Positions 21,946 to 34,651 are shown, numbered from the stretch's first letter. The stretch is 64,000 nucleotides of DNA from Harmonia axyridis (GCF_914767665.1 NC_059501.1:51646798-51710797); one strand, 5' to 3'. The notes: generated from the sequence alone by a model not told the origin. A program made the numbers and translations.

Positions 21946-22620
21946 ATTGGGAACCTATTTTCCGAGCAAAAATCACACACATAAGCGTTCGTTTTCTCTC
22001 TACCAGCACAGTCTTCGTGTGCCCATCGGAAACAAATTGAACACTGTGCTCCATGTTGGTCTGCTGAAAAGTTTCCAGTGCAGAAAATACACGTTGCGTC
22101 ATCGTTTTCATCTGTGTCCATATCTGAGTCATCGTCATAAACAAGATTTTGTGAGGAGTCAGAGGAGTCAGAGGAGTCACTTTCTTCTTCAACCTTTCGA
22201 CTCTTCTTTATCTTCTTAGTTTTAACAATCGTCTTGTTTTTAGTTTTTCCAAAGGATTCTAGTTCTGGTGACTTTCCTTTCTTTAAGGGATTCTTTTCAT
22301 TGTCGTTCTTTAACACTAGCTTCTAATTCGTTTTTATAGGGCGTACTTGTTATTACCGCTGCGGAACCAACTTCACATCCCCTGTTTGAAGTAGGTACCG
22401 AACTGCAGGATGGTAAAGGCGAAAAATCTTAACTTTTACAAAGTTCGTCAACCATTTGGTTTCAACACTGCCATCGGTTTGTTGTTTCGGAGGAGTACTT
22501 TCAAGAGATAGTTGAATTGAGATGCTATTGTTGTTGTTTAATTCGGATGAAGAAGTGTTATCGGGGTCAGTTGTCGAGGCGGAGTTCTCTCCCTCTGTCT
22601 TTCTATAAGAAAATCCTAAT
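21946..22620 (-). pseudogene. pogo-like transposase C-terminus with PHD-type zinc finger
   Basis: From 22316 down: KNPLKKGKSPELESFGKTK, a basic stretch, an acidic Ser/Asp tract, then CIFCTGNFS..GAQCSICFRWAHEDCAG.....YVCDFC, a C4HC3-like finger. This order (threonine/serine linker, acidic tract, C-terminal PHD-like finger) is typical of insect pogo/Tigger-type transposases. The linker continues to about 22620 in another frame (ITSTPYKNELEASVKE), so at least one frameshift is present. The DDE catalytic domain is absent. Confidence 0.6.
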
Positions 22621-23320
22621 TTTGGATATCCAATTTTGGGAAGCCTCTCCTATCCAAAATTAGGCAACCACTAGACTCTAGGTTAGGTGATTAAAATCAA
22701 AATGTCCATAAGAGTAATTCTTATTTCAAATACATAGGCGTCTTCTACCACTATTCTAATACATCCTCGTAAACTTACACTATCCTACGCTAAGTACTTA
22801 CCTTTTTATAACTGTTTACACGAGGTGAAACAAAAAACTCGTTGTTACAAATAAACACATAATATTATTGTGACACTTAGTATTGAACAGTCGAAATATG
22901 TGCTTCACACGTGAACATTTTATGTTGGGGGTACTTCGTTCTGTGGATTCAATCAAAGAAAACAGTAAACGGATATTGAGATAATGCAGTATCCAAAATT
23001 AGGCGACTTTCCTCTAAGTTCGGCCATAGAACCTCAACCGCTTCATTCTCAATTCTTGTCCTTGCATATATAGAAAATCATATATTATTATACAAAATTA
23101 TATAATAGTAAAGAAATGAATGTAATAAATATAGCAAAGTGATAGTATCAGATGAATAAGATACGCGTAAATAATTATACAAACAGAGCAAAATACTAAA
23201 AGTGAAGATATTTGGGTAGGCAACCCAAAATACATATTGGAGAATTGTGAGTAAGATACAATTCTCCAACACCAATATTTTTTTCTTTTGATTTTTTTTT
23301 GGCGCTCTTGTGGACCTTGT
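22621..23320. other. non-coding; recurring TATCCAAAATTAGG motifs
   Basis: No gene. Copies of the motif (tatccaattttggg, tatccaaaattaggc) occur at about 22627-22668 and 22991-23010, matching others in the repeat blocks. Confidence 0.5.
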
Positions 23321-23482
23321 GCCCGTGACAAGTACCACCTTTGCCACGCCCTAGATACGGCCCTGAAATTTAGTGTACGTTGAACACGCGTTAGGGTTGG
23401 CCGAAAAAATCTAGATTTTTTTCAAAAAATGTTCATAAATATCCTCGATATTTTCTATTCCGATACTATCGATATTTATTTC

Positions 23483-23672
23483 AGAGTATCAAATTCGATT
23501 TTTTTTTCGAATTTCGCATTGTGATTTCGATCACACTAACTACTAAATATATCATTTTCAAGAGAATCTGATCAAGATAAATTAGGATTTTTGACTAGAA
23601 CTAGACCTTAATATGTTTCGTGTGGTCGAAATCATAATGCGAAATATTAAAAAATATCGAATTCGATACTCT
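23483..23672. repeat. hairpin-forming inverted repeat
   Basis: agagtatcaaattcgat..ttcgcattgtgatttcga (from 23483) is the complement of the segment ending gatactct at 23672; arms about 57 bp, loop about 75 bp. It is immediately followed by a hAT MITE inserted in its terminus. Confidence 0.7.
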
Positions 23673-23676
23673 AGAG

Positions 23677-23841
23677 CAGTGGCACGTCAGCTTTCAAAAA
23701 CAGGGGTGGCCAAGAGGGGGCCGGGTTTTTTTGGGGTGGCCAAAGTAAAGCGAAATTACAGTTCTGCTAATTTTTTAGCCTTAGTATATCAAATTTTAGG
23801 GGGGCCTGGGCTCCCCTGACCCTCCACTAGCGTCGCCACTG
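23677..23841. mobile_element. hAT MITE, 165 bp
   Basis: Begins CAGTGGCACG and ends CGTCGCCACTG, flanked by a perfect 8-bp duplication ctctagag (23669-23676, 23842-23849). Non-coding. Confidence 0.85.
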
Positions 23842-23883
23842 CTCTAGAGCAGTGCAATTCTTCTGCAATTTCTGCAAAAACAC

Positions 23884-24231
23884 GTGATGACTTTATTTCG
23901 AGGTGTACTACATACTCTAATCCAAGGTTTCACAAAATGGTGTAAAGATCACTCTGTAATTGTGAATATTGATAAAACCAAGTGGGTTATTTTCGGTCTC
24001 AGATCTAGAGATGAAGTTTTCACTTCAGACCACGGTGGCGTCACTATCTCATCAAAATGTTCGATTAAGTTACTCGGTTTGGTTGTAGACGATCGAGGTG
24101 GTGCGATCATATCCATTTTTTGAGCACGAAGTTGAATAAGGCTTACTATGCAATTTGTGGACTAAAAGGCTCTCTGCCTATGAAATCTTTAATATATATA
24201 TACTACGGCCTTTTTCACTCTCATTTGAGTT
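23884..24231 (+). pseudogene. non-LTR RT relic (Jockey-like thumb region)
   Basis: Reads LIQGFTKWCKDHSVIVNIDKTKWVIFG, the W......N..KT block after the YADD box, then IKLLGLVVDD. After a frameshift comes LNKAYYAICGLKGSLPMKSLIYIYYGLF, the conserved L....Y....S..Y G block. It is interrupted by the hAT element at 24232. Confidence 0.65.
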
Positions 24232-25916
24232 CAGGGCCCCCGCAAGGGTCATCAACGCCCGCGTGCCGAAAATATTTTGGCGCCCCTTAAAGGGGGCAAG
24301 TGGAGAAAAACGTCGCAGGATAATCGGCAAAAAATGTTTCAGTTTTTGTTAGGAATTTATTTGTAGAAGGGTTAAAAAAACTATCAGCAACCTTTATTGA
24401 ATGCCTTAAGAACTTTATGCTGTCAGTTGTTGCATAATACATTCTTTAAATGTTTCATTATTTTATTCAAGCATTCGATCAAAACCGCATTTTATTTTAA
24501 TTTTGTAATGAAACTGCAGAGTTTTCAAAACCTGAGCTTTATTCTTCTTTAAATTATTCATAATATTATATTAAAATATTGATATTATTATTAATAATTA
24601 TTAAATATTATTCCATACTCCCAGCCATCTTCTCCCTTTGTTGAAGTCTTGCTTTTTTTTGCTCTCGAAATTTTGCACCAGAAGGTCGTTTTCTCTTGTA
24701 TGTCTCCTAGAATTTAAGAAAAACTTGATCCAAAATTGGTAAGGACATTCACCCATGATTTACTTTGCGCCATCCCTTTGAGAATAACCCGTATGTTTTC
24801 ATTTTTATGCATTTAAACCTTAAATCCGAGCCTTTAAACCTAAACGGAGTTAATATTAATAATAATAATAAAATAAGACCGATCTGAAGCACATACCCTG
24901 TTCCTGTTATAATAATTAATTTTTGGCAAAGGTGAAATATAATTTCTTCAGAATGTCAAAGGGCTACGAACATCAAATAAATAATACAGATCCAGGGTGC
25001 CTATTAAAAAAAAAATTAAGTATAATATGATGGTGGCCCCAAGTAACAAATTCAAAATATCAAAGTCGATTCAATTTTTTCACGATTACAAACAATACTT
25101 CTCTATTTGAAGCAAATAAAAATAATATTATAGTAAATAGGTATGGGTTAATTTAGGATGTGCACCATTTTAAACAGAAAAAAAAAATCGAATTTTATAG
25201 ACTAATAGAAATGCTAATACTGTATGTGAATAGGTACTTACCTTTTCATAAAATTTAATTCAATCACAACAAGAAACAGTAAAACAAACCACAATTACAC
25301 AAAATACAAATGTTTCCAATTTTCTGAGTATTTTAATTTTTTGCGTCTTGACCTCAACCCCTAAACGTTTCGAAACAAAATAACTATTCTTTGGATAGGT
25401 CTCTGCTGTTATAGCATAGCAAGCAGGTTTTGGTAGTTTCAGAAATTCTCTGTGACATGTAGTATTTTTCCTACAGATGGTGGCGAAAGTTTCAGTAATT
25501 CCCCTGGCTAAAAGCTATCGCTTCGGTATTTGTGATTGTTTATGTGTACCATATGCGTTTTAGTGATGATCGAAGAAATGGTGCCCGCCGTCCGGTGCAA
25601 GGTGGTCCATAAAGAAATCCCGTACCGACAAAGGGATGATTATTTATGATTTGTTTACTCGAAAAAATCGTATAATTGCAATCTGTGGCCGAGGTTATTT
25701 TATAGGGATTGTGACGTTCGGGAACTTGTTTGGATGTGTAAAAGATGTCTTTGCACGTTTAAAATTGTTGAAAAAATAAAAAAAAAACTTTTTCAAAAAC
25801 CTTTGGTCTTTCGGATTTTCATGCGGTCTATAAGAGATTTTGGCGCCCCTTAAGAGTGGCGCCCGCGTGCGGTGCACGCGTTGAACGCGCGGTTGCGGGG
25901 GCCCTGTTTGAGTTCA
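24232..25916. mobile_element. non-autonomous hAT element, 1685 bp
   Basis: Ends CAGGGCCCCCGCAA.. and ..TTGCGGGGGCCCTG with an 8-bp duplication tttgagtt (24224-24231, 25917-25924). Inner termini also match (ttttggcgccccttaa on both sides). No transposase recognised inside. Confidence 0.88.
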
Positions 25917-25924
25917 AGGGTGGG

Positions 25925-26782
25925 GGGGTACTGGGGGGTAATTACCCCCAAGAATTTCAAAATATAAAATTTCAGGAATCTCGCAAAGACGAAGAACGAA
26001 AAGTTCTCCATAAAATGAACCAATAATAATCATTTTACTTTCCTTTGAAATAGACACGTCATTAAAAATTCGGACCCCTTTATGATGTATGAGTTTATTA
26101 TCGCTTTCAAGATGAGTACTTTTATTTCACTACGAGCTCGTCTATGTTCGAGGTTTATTATTTTCCTTTATCTATCCGCTTTTTCGGCATCGCCCCTCAT
26201 TATTATTTGCCATTCGTCATTAGTATACACTTACCCGTTGTTTTCGGTTTTTAGTATCATTTTCGTTACAAACTTTCAATAGTGTAGTTATCAAAGAACT
26301 GAACTGAGTAATTCGCATCGAAAAATTGTCTGGACTGTGTTTTACAATTTATTGTGTTTCATTCAAATTGCAATTTATTTGTCACATCAGTTTTGAATTG
26401 ACTATATCTACAGGTGTTCTTAAATTGGAGGTACAAATGAAAATGACAGATTTCTCGGCCCCCCTTTAGATTTTGATCCCCTCATTTTTCATCACAACAC
26501 CCTCACTATAACCTTCTCAATCCAAAGGGCAAGGAAAAACGAAAAGTAATGGATTCACAACAATTTTCTTGTTTTCAATGACAATCATGGAAGCCTTATC
26601 GTTTTTCAATAATTTTCATTTTGCCCCCCCCTGAGAAAAATTTCTGCGGGCGCCCATGAATGACTGTGCCTTCATTATATATTTATAAGTGTTTGATTCA
26701 TGTAAAGGAAAATAACAGGAGATTACTACATCTTTCTGACAATAATCACTACAATACAAGAAATATATCAACTCTGTTTGTT
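25925..26782. other. no gene recognised
   Basis: Contains C/G-homopolymer-rich scraps (about 25920-25955 and 26625-26655) that look like worn MITE ends, but no pair I can join with confidence. Confidence 0.4.
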
Positions 26783-27800
26783 CAGGGCCGTCGCTAGCCA
26801 AATTGCCGCCCTAGGCAAATACCCAATTTGCCGCCATAACTGTCAACTCTGCAGAATGCAAAAAAAATATTTCAGGTTATCGGGGTCTTCTACCGAAATA
26901 TGGAAAGAATGAAGGCGACTGTTTGTAAAATTTTAATAATAAGGACATAGAAAAAATATAAACAAAACCAACAAGTTCAAACTTATACAAAAAATAAAAA
27001 TCATTTTAGGATTGGTTAGTAACAATAATAGGAACACATGAATGACTAGAAGAAAAAATGAAAGTATCTGTCCGAAAAAAATATTCAACGAATTATTTAG
27101 AAAGTAACTCTTCGATCATTTGAATAAATGGTCGAAGTTGTACATTATTTCCATTATTTGAATCAAACAGGAAAAAAAAACGAATTAAATATAACGAATT
27201 CGATACGTTTTTTTGCCGACATTTCATGTTTTCATCAAATTATGCCGTAAATTGTAAAGAATCAAAAAGATGGAGTTCGCTACCAATACCTTTCATATTT
27301 CATAATAATATTCAATAAGGACCCGCTCTAGCGTTTCTGCCGCCACGGCAAAAATACAAGTAAGTACCCTTGTAAGTTCGGGGTAAGATTTTTTTATAAA
27401 AAGTTAAAAAGGTTTTATGAACGGAAAATGTATTGAGTGTAATTATTCCTTATGAATTCAAATTTAATCAGTAAAGATTATTAATTGATAAACTACCAAA
27501 GAAATTAGTAAAAATTGTTGGACAGAAAACATATAAATTCCATTTCTTGAATATATTTGGTTTTTTCCATGAATTGTTCGTTAACCTGTATTAGGTTACA
27601 TTAGGTCTACCCTTGATTTCAGCAGCTGGTATTACGTAAACAAAACCGATCTTCGACAGAGGGATTAGAGGCAATAAAGTGATAAAACTGTGAATAGAAA
27701 CCAATTGCTAGTTATGAAAAGAAGCAAGGAGGATTTCTTATAAAGGCACGTCCAGGTCCGTAATGTTTTGAAGATGTTAAAAATGTGGAAATGGAATCTA

Positions 27801-28051
27801 TGTTGAAATATGTACCCAGTACATAAGTAATATAAGTTGTCTTGTAGTATTTCTATGCGCGGCATGCGCAGTCGTATATTTATTCTGTGTAATTGTAAGA
27901 TAGGCCATGTGCAAGCTATGCTCGCTCCCTTTCCTCGTTGGCCGTTGTTGAAGAGTAATATTGTATATTTGTCAGTGTGTTTACTACACAGTTATTTCCT
28001 ATATTTTATTAAAGACTTTTAATTATTAAACAGTGCGTTTAATTTATAACA
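27801..28051 (+). repeat. Copia copy 2, 5' LTR
   Basis: TG...CA, 251 bp. Differs from its partner at tatgtacc/tatttacc, gtaatatt/gtattatt and cagtgcg/cagtccg. Confidence 0.93.
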
Positions 28052-28191
28052 GGTTATGTGCCCACGTGCGTTCTCATCGCGTGCAATCTAGACTTTTTAT
28101 AATAGTTTATCGGTCGGGAACGTTCCACTACGTAAGTACATTTATATATATTGTGAAATAGTGTTGTGAAACAGACGAACAATTATTCAAG

Positions 28192-31100
28192 ATGGCAGCA
28201 GTTAATTATTTCGCCAGTGTGCCAAAGCTAAACGGACGCGAAAATTACCAGGAATGGGTATTCGCCATTGAAAACGTGCTAGTACTCGAAGGGCTGGATA
28301 AGTGCGTTGATGGCAGTGAATTGGACTCCGTTTTATTAGCCAAAGCAAAGGCAAAATTAATATTGACAATGGAACCATCGCTTTACACCCACGTGAGAGA
28401 TGCAAAAACTCCTAAAGAAGTATGGACGAAACTTAAAAATCTGTACGACGATAGCGGTTTTACCAGAAAGATCGGGCTTTTAAGGACTTTAATATCAGCC
28501 AGATTGGAGAACCATGATTCTATGGAGAGTTACATAACTCAAGTCGTCGAAACATCGCAAAAGTTGAAAAGAACGGGCTTCAACATTGATGATGAATGGG
28601 TCGGATCATTACTCTTGGCAGACTTACCCCCGAAATATTCACCGATGATTATGGCTGTTGAACACTCTGGTATTAAAATAACAACAGATGCCATTAAATC
28701 GAAATTGCTCGATATGCACGCAGATGGCGGTAGCCAGGGGCATGGAGAAGCGTTTTCTGCTAAAAGTAAAGCACGAAAAGGGAAAGAGTTCCAGAGGTGG
28801 TCCAGAGATGGCGGAATGAAGCAGCGATTCGAACAGTAGGTCGTACGTCAATGAGAATAACCAAAGATTTGAGAATAACGTAAACAAAAAGGATCGTAGT
28901 AATATCACATGCTTCAAATGTAAGGAAAAAGGACATTATGTGTCGCAGTGTCTAAACAAAAAGGTAACTTACGCTTTGAGTGCCGTGTTTGCTAATGGTT
29001 CTTTTAGCAACACTGACTGGTATATTGATAGCGGTGCCAGTTTTCAGCGGTGCCAGTTTTCACCTTACAGCAAGTGATAACGATCTCATTGACAAACGGA
29101 AGCCAGAATTAAGAGAAATATTATGTGCGAATGAGGCCAAACTTGCAGTCGAAAGTGCAGGTGATGTCAGAATGGAAACTATGGTGAGAGGAAAAAGTGT
29201 TAATGTACTTTTACAAAACGTACACTTCATTCCAGGACTAACCACGAATCTGGTCTCTGTTAGCCAATTAATTAGAAACGGAGCCAGAGTAAATTTCCAT
29301 GACACAGGATGTGAAATTTTTAATAAAAATAACGTTCTTGTTGGAGTAGCTGATTTGAAGAACAATGTATACAAGCTGAGATTGAATAACAAGAATTCAA
29401 CAGCATTGTTGGCCGCTCCAATGGTTACACCAGATCTATGGCACAGGAGACTAAGGCACATCAACTCGGATTTCTTAATAAAAATGCCAGAAGTAGTTGA
29501 AGGTATGCCACCGTTCAAACTTGGAGAAAAAATACAGAAATCTAATTGTGAGGTATGTTGCGAGGCAAAACAAAATAGATTACCGTTCCCAGCAAAAGGA
29601 AGTAGAGCCAGTGACGAATTGGAGATTATTCATAGTGATGTCTGTGGACCTCATGAAAAATTATCTATAGGAGGCTCAAGGTATTTTCTCACATTCATAG
29701 ATGATTACTCAAGAATGTGTTTCATCTATTTTTTAAAATCGAAGGATGAAGTTTCAGAGAAGTTTCACCAGTTCAGATGCCTAGTAGAAAAACAGAGGAA
29801 TAAACGAATAAAAATTCTGAGAACAGACAATGGAGGGGAGTACATTGGTAGAGATTTCCAAAATTATCTCAAAAACAATGGTATTGTTCATCAAAGGACA
29901 AACAGTTATACTCCAGAGCAGAATGGTATGGCAGAGAGGTTCAATAGGACGATTGTAGAAAGAGCAAGATGTTTACTCTTCGACCAAAACCTAGGTAAGC
30001 AATTTTGGGCCGAAGCGAGTAAAACTGCTTGCCACCTAATCAATCGTTCAGTTACCTCTAGTATTTCAAAACTCCATATGAAATGTGGCACAACAAAAAG
30101 CCAGACATTAGTAGCATACGAGTATTTGGAAGTACCGCAATGTCTAATGTTCCAAAAGAGAATAGGCAGAAATGGGATAAAAAGGCCGTCAAATGCAACC
30201 TTGTAGGATTTGATGATCACACCAAAGGATACCGACTTTATAACCCAAACAGCCGAAAAGTTTTCATCAGTCGAGATGTCACAATAATGGAGAACATAAA
30301 GAAGAGTGTTGCTCTAAACATCGAAGAACCAGTTCAAGAGGTGACAGATTCAGTGGGGGTCTCCGCATCAAAAATGGAAGATTTCAAAGAAAATGGTCAA
30401 CCAACAGATGAACTGGACGACAGTGAACCTGAAACTACTTCAGGTATATCAAACGATCAACCTAGAAGATCTCAAAGACAGAGAAAAAAGAAGGTGGATC
30501 CAGACTTCGTAACATATGCATGTGGTGGACATAACAGTGCAATAGGTAATCCGAAATCTGTTTCAGAGGCTTTATCCAGTCCTGATAGTATTTTTTGGAA
30601 AAGTGCCATCGAAGAGGAACTACAGTCTTTTGAAGAGAATCAGGTATGGGAATTAGTTGAAACGGAGAGAGATGTCACTGTTGTCGATTTAAGATGGGTT
30701 TTCAAGAGGAAGTCGAGTGCTGATGGAGAAGTGAAATATCGAGCAAGGTTAGTCGCTAAGGGATTTACACAAAAGTATGGAATTGATTACAATGAGACTT
30801 TCTCTCCTGTAGTCAGATATTCCACTCTTAGAATTTTATTTGCATTAACAGTCAAATTAAATTTAGACATAAAAACAGCCTTTCTAAATGGAAATTTGTC
30901 AGAAAAAGTTTTTATGAAAATACCTGAAGGTTTTATATGCTCAGAATCTGATAAATGTAAAGTTTTGAAGCTTAATAAGGCAATTTATGGTCTTAAGCAG
31001 TCAGCTAAGTGTTGGAATGATAGAATTAATTCAGTATTATTAGAATTGGGATATACTAAATCTCAATATGAATCTTGTCTTTTTTCCAAAAAGGTTGAAA

Positions 31101-32067
31101 ATAGCTTTATAGTCATAACTTTATATGTGGATGATTTTTTCATTTTTCCAATGATGTAATGGAAACTAATAATTTAAAAGACGAATTGAGCAAAATATTC
31201 AAAGTAAAAGATTTGGGTGTTGTCAGAGAATGTCTTGGTATGAATGTTAATTATGATAAGGAACAGGGTATTTTAACATTGAATCAGGAATCTTACATTG
31301 ACCAAATTTTGAATGAATTTAATATGTCAGAATGTAATATTATAAAAACACCTATGGAATGCAATATTAGTCTAGAAAATGGTGATCAAGATCAACTTTC
31401 CATGTACCCTTATCAGAATTTAATAGGGAGTCTTATGTATTTGGCAGTTATAGCTAGGCCAGACATTGCATTTAGTGTAAGCTACTTGAGCTAATTCAAT
31501 CGGTCATATAGTCAACTACATTGGAAGCATGCTAAACGCATATTAAAATATTTAAAGGGTACTAAACACTATTGCTTGCGATTTTCAAAGGAAAACATGG
31601 AACTAGTAGGCTTTGTAGATGCCGATTGGGGCAACAATTCTATTGATAGGAAATCATACACAGGGTATGCTTTCAAATTTTGTGGTTCCGTGGTTTCCTG
31701 GCAAAGTTGCAAACAAAAAACAGTTGCGCTTTCTAGTACCGAGGCAGAGTTCATGGCTATCTCTGAAGCAGTAAAGGAGGCTATTTATTTAAAAGGTTTA
31801 TTGTACGAGCTAATGGGAACAGCTCTTTGTGTGAATTTGTTCAGTGATAATCAAGGTGCAATTAAATTATCTGCGAATGATACCTATCATAAAAGGTCAA
31901 AGCATATTGACATCAGACATCATTTTGTTCGACAAGTTATTGAAGAAAAGCAAATTGTATTGAAACATTTACCGACACATGAAATGCCAGCTGATATTTT
32001 AACGAAAAGTTTACCTGCTGTTAAACATAATTATTTTTCAAAAATGTTGGGCATTCATGATATGTAG
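28192..32067 (+). pseudogene. Copia gag-pol polyprotein, copy 2 (multiple lesions)
   Basis: Same domain order as copy 1. Lesions relative to copy 1: one inserted T in gag at about 28817 (before the CCHC knuckle); a 16-bp tandem duplication at 29030-29061 in the protease, right at the DSG motif; a 1-bp loss at about 30070 after the integrase core; a 15-bp in-frame loss between ttagacata repeats near 30870; a 1-bp loss in the RT after YVDDFFIF at about 31147; and CAA to TAA at 31492. The RNase H part (31576-32067) stays open to the natural end HDM. It cannot produce a working polyprotein. Confidence 0.92.
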
Positions 32068-32123
32068 TAGTTCTTAAGTTTCATCATGTGATTTTGTTTT
32101 TATTTGTACTGTGTAAGTGGGGG

Positions 32124-32374
32124 TGTTGAAATATTTACCCAGTACATAAGTAATATAAGTTGTCTTGTAGTATTTCTATGCGCGGCATGCGCAGTCGTAT
32201 ATTTATTCTGTGTAATTGTAAGATAGGCCATGTGCAAGCTATGCTCGCTCCCTTTCCTCGTTGGCCGTTGTTGAAGAGTATTATTGTATATTTGTCAGTG
32301 TGTTTACTACACAGTTATTTCCTATATTTTATTAAAGACTTTTAATTATTAAACAGTCCGTTTAATTTATAACA
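32124..32374 (+). repeat. Copia copy 2, 3' LTR
   Basis: 251 bp, preceded by aagtgggggt. The atcta duplicate follows at once. Confidence 0.93.
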
Positions 32375-34356
32375 ATCTATTCCAAATGTTCGAATGATAA
32401 CTATTTCAGTTCCGTTAATATCAATCTTATGCCTACTACCGAAAACAACATTGCAAGACCTATCAAATTTCAGAATTGTACCTAGCATTTTAACACCTGA
32501 CAAAGTACCTTATCAAGTATATGAAAAAGTATCTTCAAATAGTTATTTGAATTATTTTTTTTTTAAGTATCTTAAGATACCTTTGCAAAAAAGGATCTTT
32601 GTATCTAGATACACTTATAAAGTAAGTTTGACGGCTTTGTCAACTTTATTTTAGAATATAATTGATTTATAAAATTTGAAATAATATACCAATTTCCAAT
32701 CAGCATTAAAAAAATCAAGTTATTAATCCGAAAAAAAATCACCGTGAACGTTAAAGAAAATCTATTCAATACATTCTTCTAGTAATTTAGTAGATTTCTC
32801 GTAAAAAGTAAGTCGGTTTCAGATTCTTCTGCTGAGTTCCGACTTTATAAAACGTTTGAACATTTTTTTTTTTTATCTTTAAGATGATAGTGTGTAACAA
32901 TCGGATGATACGGATGAACCATTATTTCGAATTCGAATGCGTCCACCAACAAAACTAGTTAATTTGATAAAAAATCATGTCTGAAATTCTTTGAAATGAA
33001 AAAGAAATATTCAACACATTCTTTTTGGAATTCGGATTTCTGAAAAAAAATTGAAAATGCTGCCCCGGCAAAATGCAAATTAGCCAGCCTCCAGAGCGGG
33101 CCCTGATTCAGTGTTTAATTAAGAAAATTTTCCTCAAGGGGCAATTGAAAGTTCCGAACGAAGGAGGTAAAGTATGAGAACGTTTTAGAAAAATTATATC
33201 TTGAAATTATTGCTTTCTTATTCGGTACCTACCTTACATTTTGAACATGCGAATTTTTGTTCATGAAGTGGAATATCATAACTGAATCTAAGCGCCCCGA
33301 TTTTCCTCCAGGAGGCGCCTGGGCAGTTTTGGGGCGAACTATCCCCCGGAAACGTACCTGAAAGAAACACGGATCATATTTCTTTGGGAACATTATATTA
33401 TCAAATAAGTGAATACGATTTTTTCTATTAAGTCTATCTCATCATCCGACCTACTTTGAAATCCTTAAATCCAAAGGCAAATCGAAAAATTCAGAATATA
33501 GCACTCACTTTGTACATAGTGTACTATCAAAAAATATTGTTATATAATTGAACGTGGTATAAATAAAATAAACTTCTCATATATTTATTTCTTAGGAAGC
33601 ATGAGATGGAAATGATAAAATGGAAACGTTTCTCGTATATTTTGCATTCATCTGGGAAATCAGCATTCTGATTGGAGAATTGTAAAGAAAAATATCATCC
33701 ACCGGCTACCCTAATAAAGCAATAAAATTGAAAAGTTTGGCAAAGGGAACGCCGACAAGCTTGATTAGTACATGTGGTTTTTAGCATCAATAACTTTTAA
33801 ACAGTACTGTGAGGGGGTTTACACGACATCTGGATATTTATGAGTGTTGTGTATTATGCGGCACCTTAGATGGTTTCTATTCTTTATTAAATTTGTCTGT
33901 ATATTTTCGTGTTCGATTTAAATCTCATTTCTTACCTTCTACAAATGTGATTTTTGTTGATCAAGCTTGAAATGCCGCCCTAGGCGATCGTCTACCCTGC
34001 CTACCCCCTAGCGACGGCCCTGTGTTTGTTCCTGCCCACAGAACGTCCAAATATGATCGTTCTCCTCATTTTAATGGAAGAAAAAAATGCATGCATAGAA
34101 GCATAATCAAGCAGTTCAAACAAATCGAGATTATCAGGGCCGGTTATTGAGATATCATAAGAAAAGTAAATTCTGTCATTTTGATTTTTCTTTTTCTCCC
34201 ACTTTATTTCAAATATTATCAAAAAATGTTACAGGAATTTTTTATTCGACAGTAAATTGATCTCAATTTGACGTAATCAGATTTCGTATCCAACGTTTTG
34301 TGCTCTCTGGGCCACCCTCAACCTCATTTTTTTCAATACGGACCTGTATATTTTAT

Positions 34357-34358
<2 letters not shown>

Positions 34359-34400
<42 letters not shown>
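34359..34400. repeat. (TA)n microsatellite
   Basis: About 21 perfect TA repeats, bordered by a T-rich run. A shorter TA run at about 34471-34482 lies at the tail of the Penelope-like element. Confidence 0.9.
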
Positions 34401-34403
<3 letters not shown>

Positions 34404-34528
34404 TTTTTTTTTCTCTCTTCACCATATAGGGTTGGACTCTTCGCTGCCGGGCAGATTCTGCCAAAGCAGGTCATATATATATATTTGAACTTTGTGTGTT
34501 CCCGATTGGACCGCGTCTAATATTTTGT

Positions 34529-34576
34529 CGTGTTCGACGTTTCGGCTCCGATTTTGGAGCCATTCTCAGGAACCGT
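34529..34576 (-). ncRNA. decayed hammerhead ribozyme of Penelope-like element
   Basis: On the minus strand: GTTC, CTGAGAA, stem GGCTCC/GGAGCC, GAAAC, GTC, GAAC. Stem I (GTTC/GAAC), stem II and the GAAA side of the core are present, but the CTGANGA side reads CTGAGAA, so the invariant G8 is lost. It is probably an inactive relic. Position in the 3' terminal region fits the known location of these ribozymes in Penelope-like elements. Confidence 0.65.
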
Positions 34577-34651
34577 TGACTTTACGCCAAGGTCTCAATC
34601 TGCCTACTCCCCAGGTATCATCAACAAGAGTATTCTCAACTGAATGTTAAC

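Larger units (their letters stand above)
19062..23365. mobile_element. compound DNA transposon with CAGGGCCGTATCTAGGGCG-type ends
   Basis: Inverted ends of about 40 bp: the left begins cagagtatctagggcgtgg and the right is the complement of cagggccgtatctagggcg, both continuing through caaaggt..cac/tacttgtcacggg. They enclose 4.3 kb containing duplicated blocks, an acidic ORF and a pogo-like C-terminal fragment. I could not find a matching 8-bp duplication, so the two ends may not come from one insertion event. No full transposase is present. Confidence 0.5.
27801..32374 (+). mobile_element. Copia LTR retrotransposon, copy 2
   Basis: 4574 bp, 251-bp LTRs, target duplication atcta (27796-27800, 32375-32379). 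Same family as copy 1: same gag start, same half-tRNA-Met-like primer site after the 5' LTR and the same purine tract before the 3' LTR. The LTRs differ at three visible positions, so this insertion looks somewhat older than copy 1. Confidence 0.95.
27320..33105. mobile_element. hAT element B, nested in A
   Basis: Inner inverted ends AGGACCCGCTCTAG (left) and the complement of CAGGGCCCGCTCTGG (right, ending 33105). Flanks attcaata and attcagtg match at 6 of 8 positions, compatible with an old hAT duplication. Own length about 1.2 kb without Copia. Confidence 0.65.
26783..34022. mobile_element. hAT element A, host of nested insertions
   Basis: Ends CAGGGCCGTCGCTAG (26783) and its complement (34022), flanked by a perfect 8-bp duplication tgtttgtt (26775-26782, 34023-34030). 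Own sequence is only about 1.45 kb (26783-27319 and 33106-34022) and shows no transposase, so it was non-autonomous before being invaded by element B and Copia copy 2. Confidence 0.88.

Noticed and set aside
28202..28405. Minus-strand ORF with identical partner at 13309-13512
   Set aside because: Both are antisense shadows of the Copia gag.
34300..34488. Short coding frames across the TA repeat
   Set aside because: Reading (TA)n gives only Ile/Tyr runs; no gene.
34529..34576. Active hammerhead in the Penelope-like element
   Set aside because: The CTGANGA strand of the core reads CTGAGAA, losing G8, so I list it as a relic.
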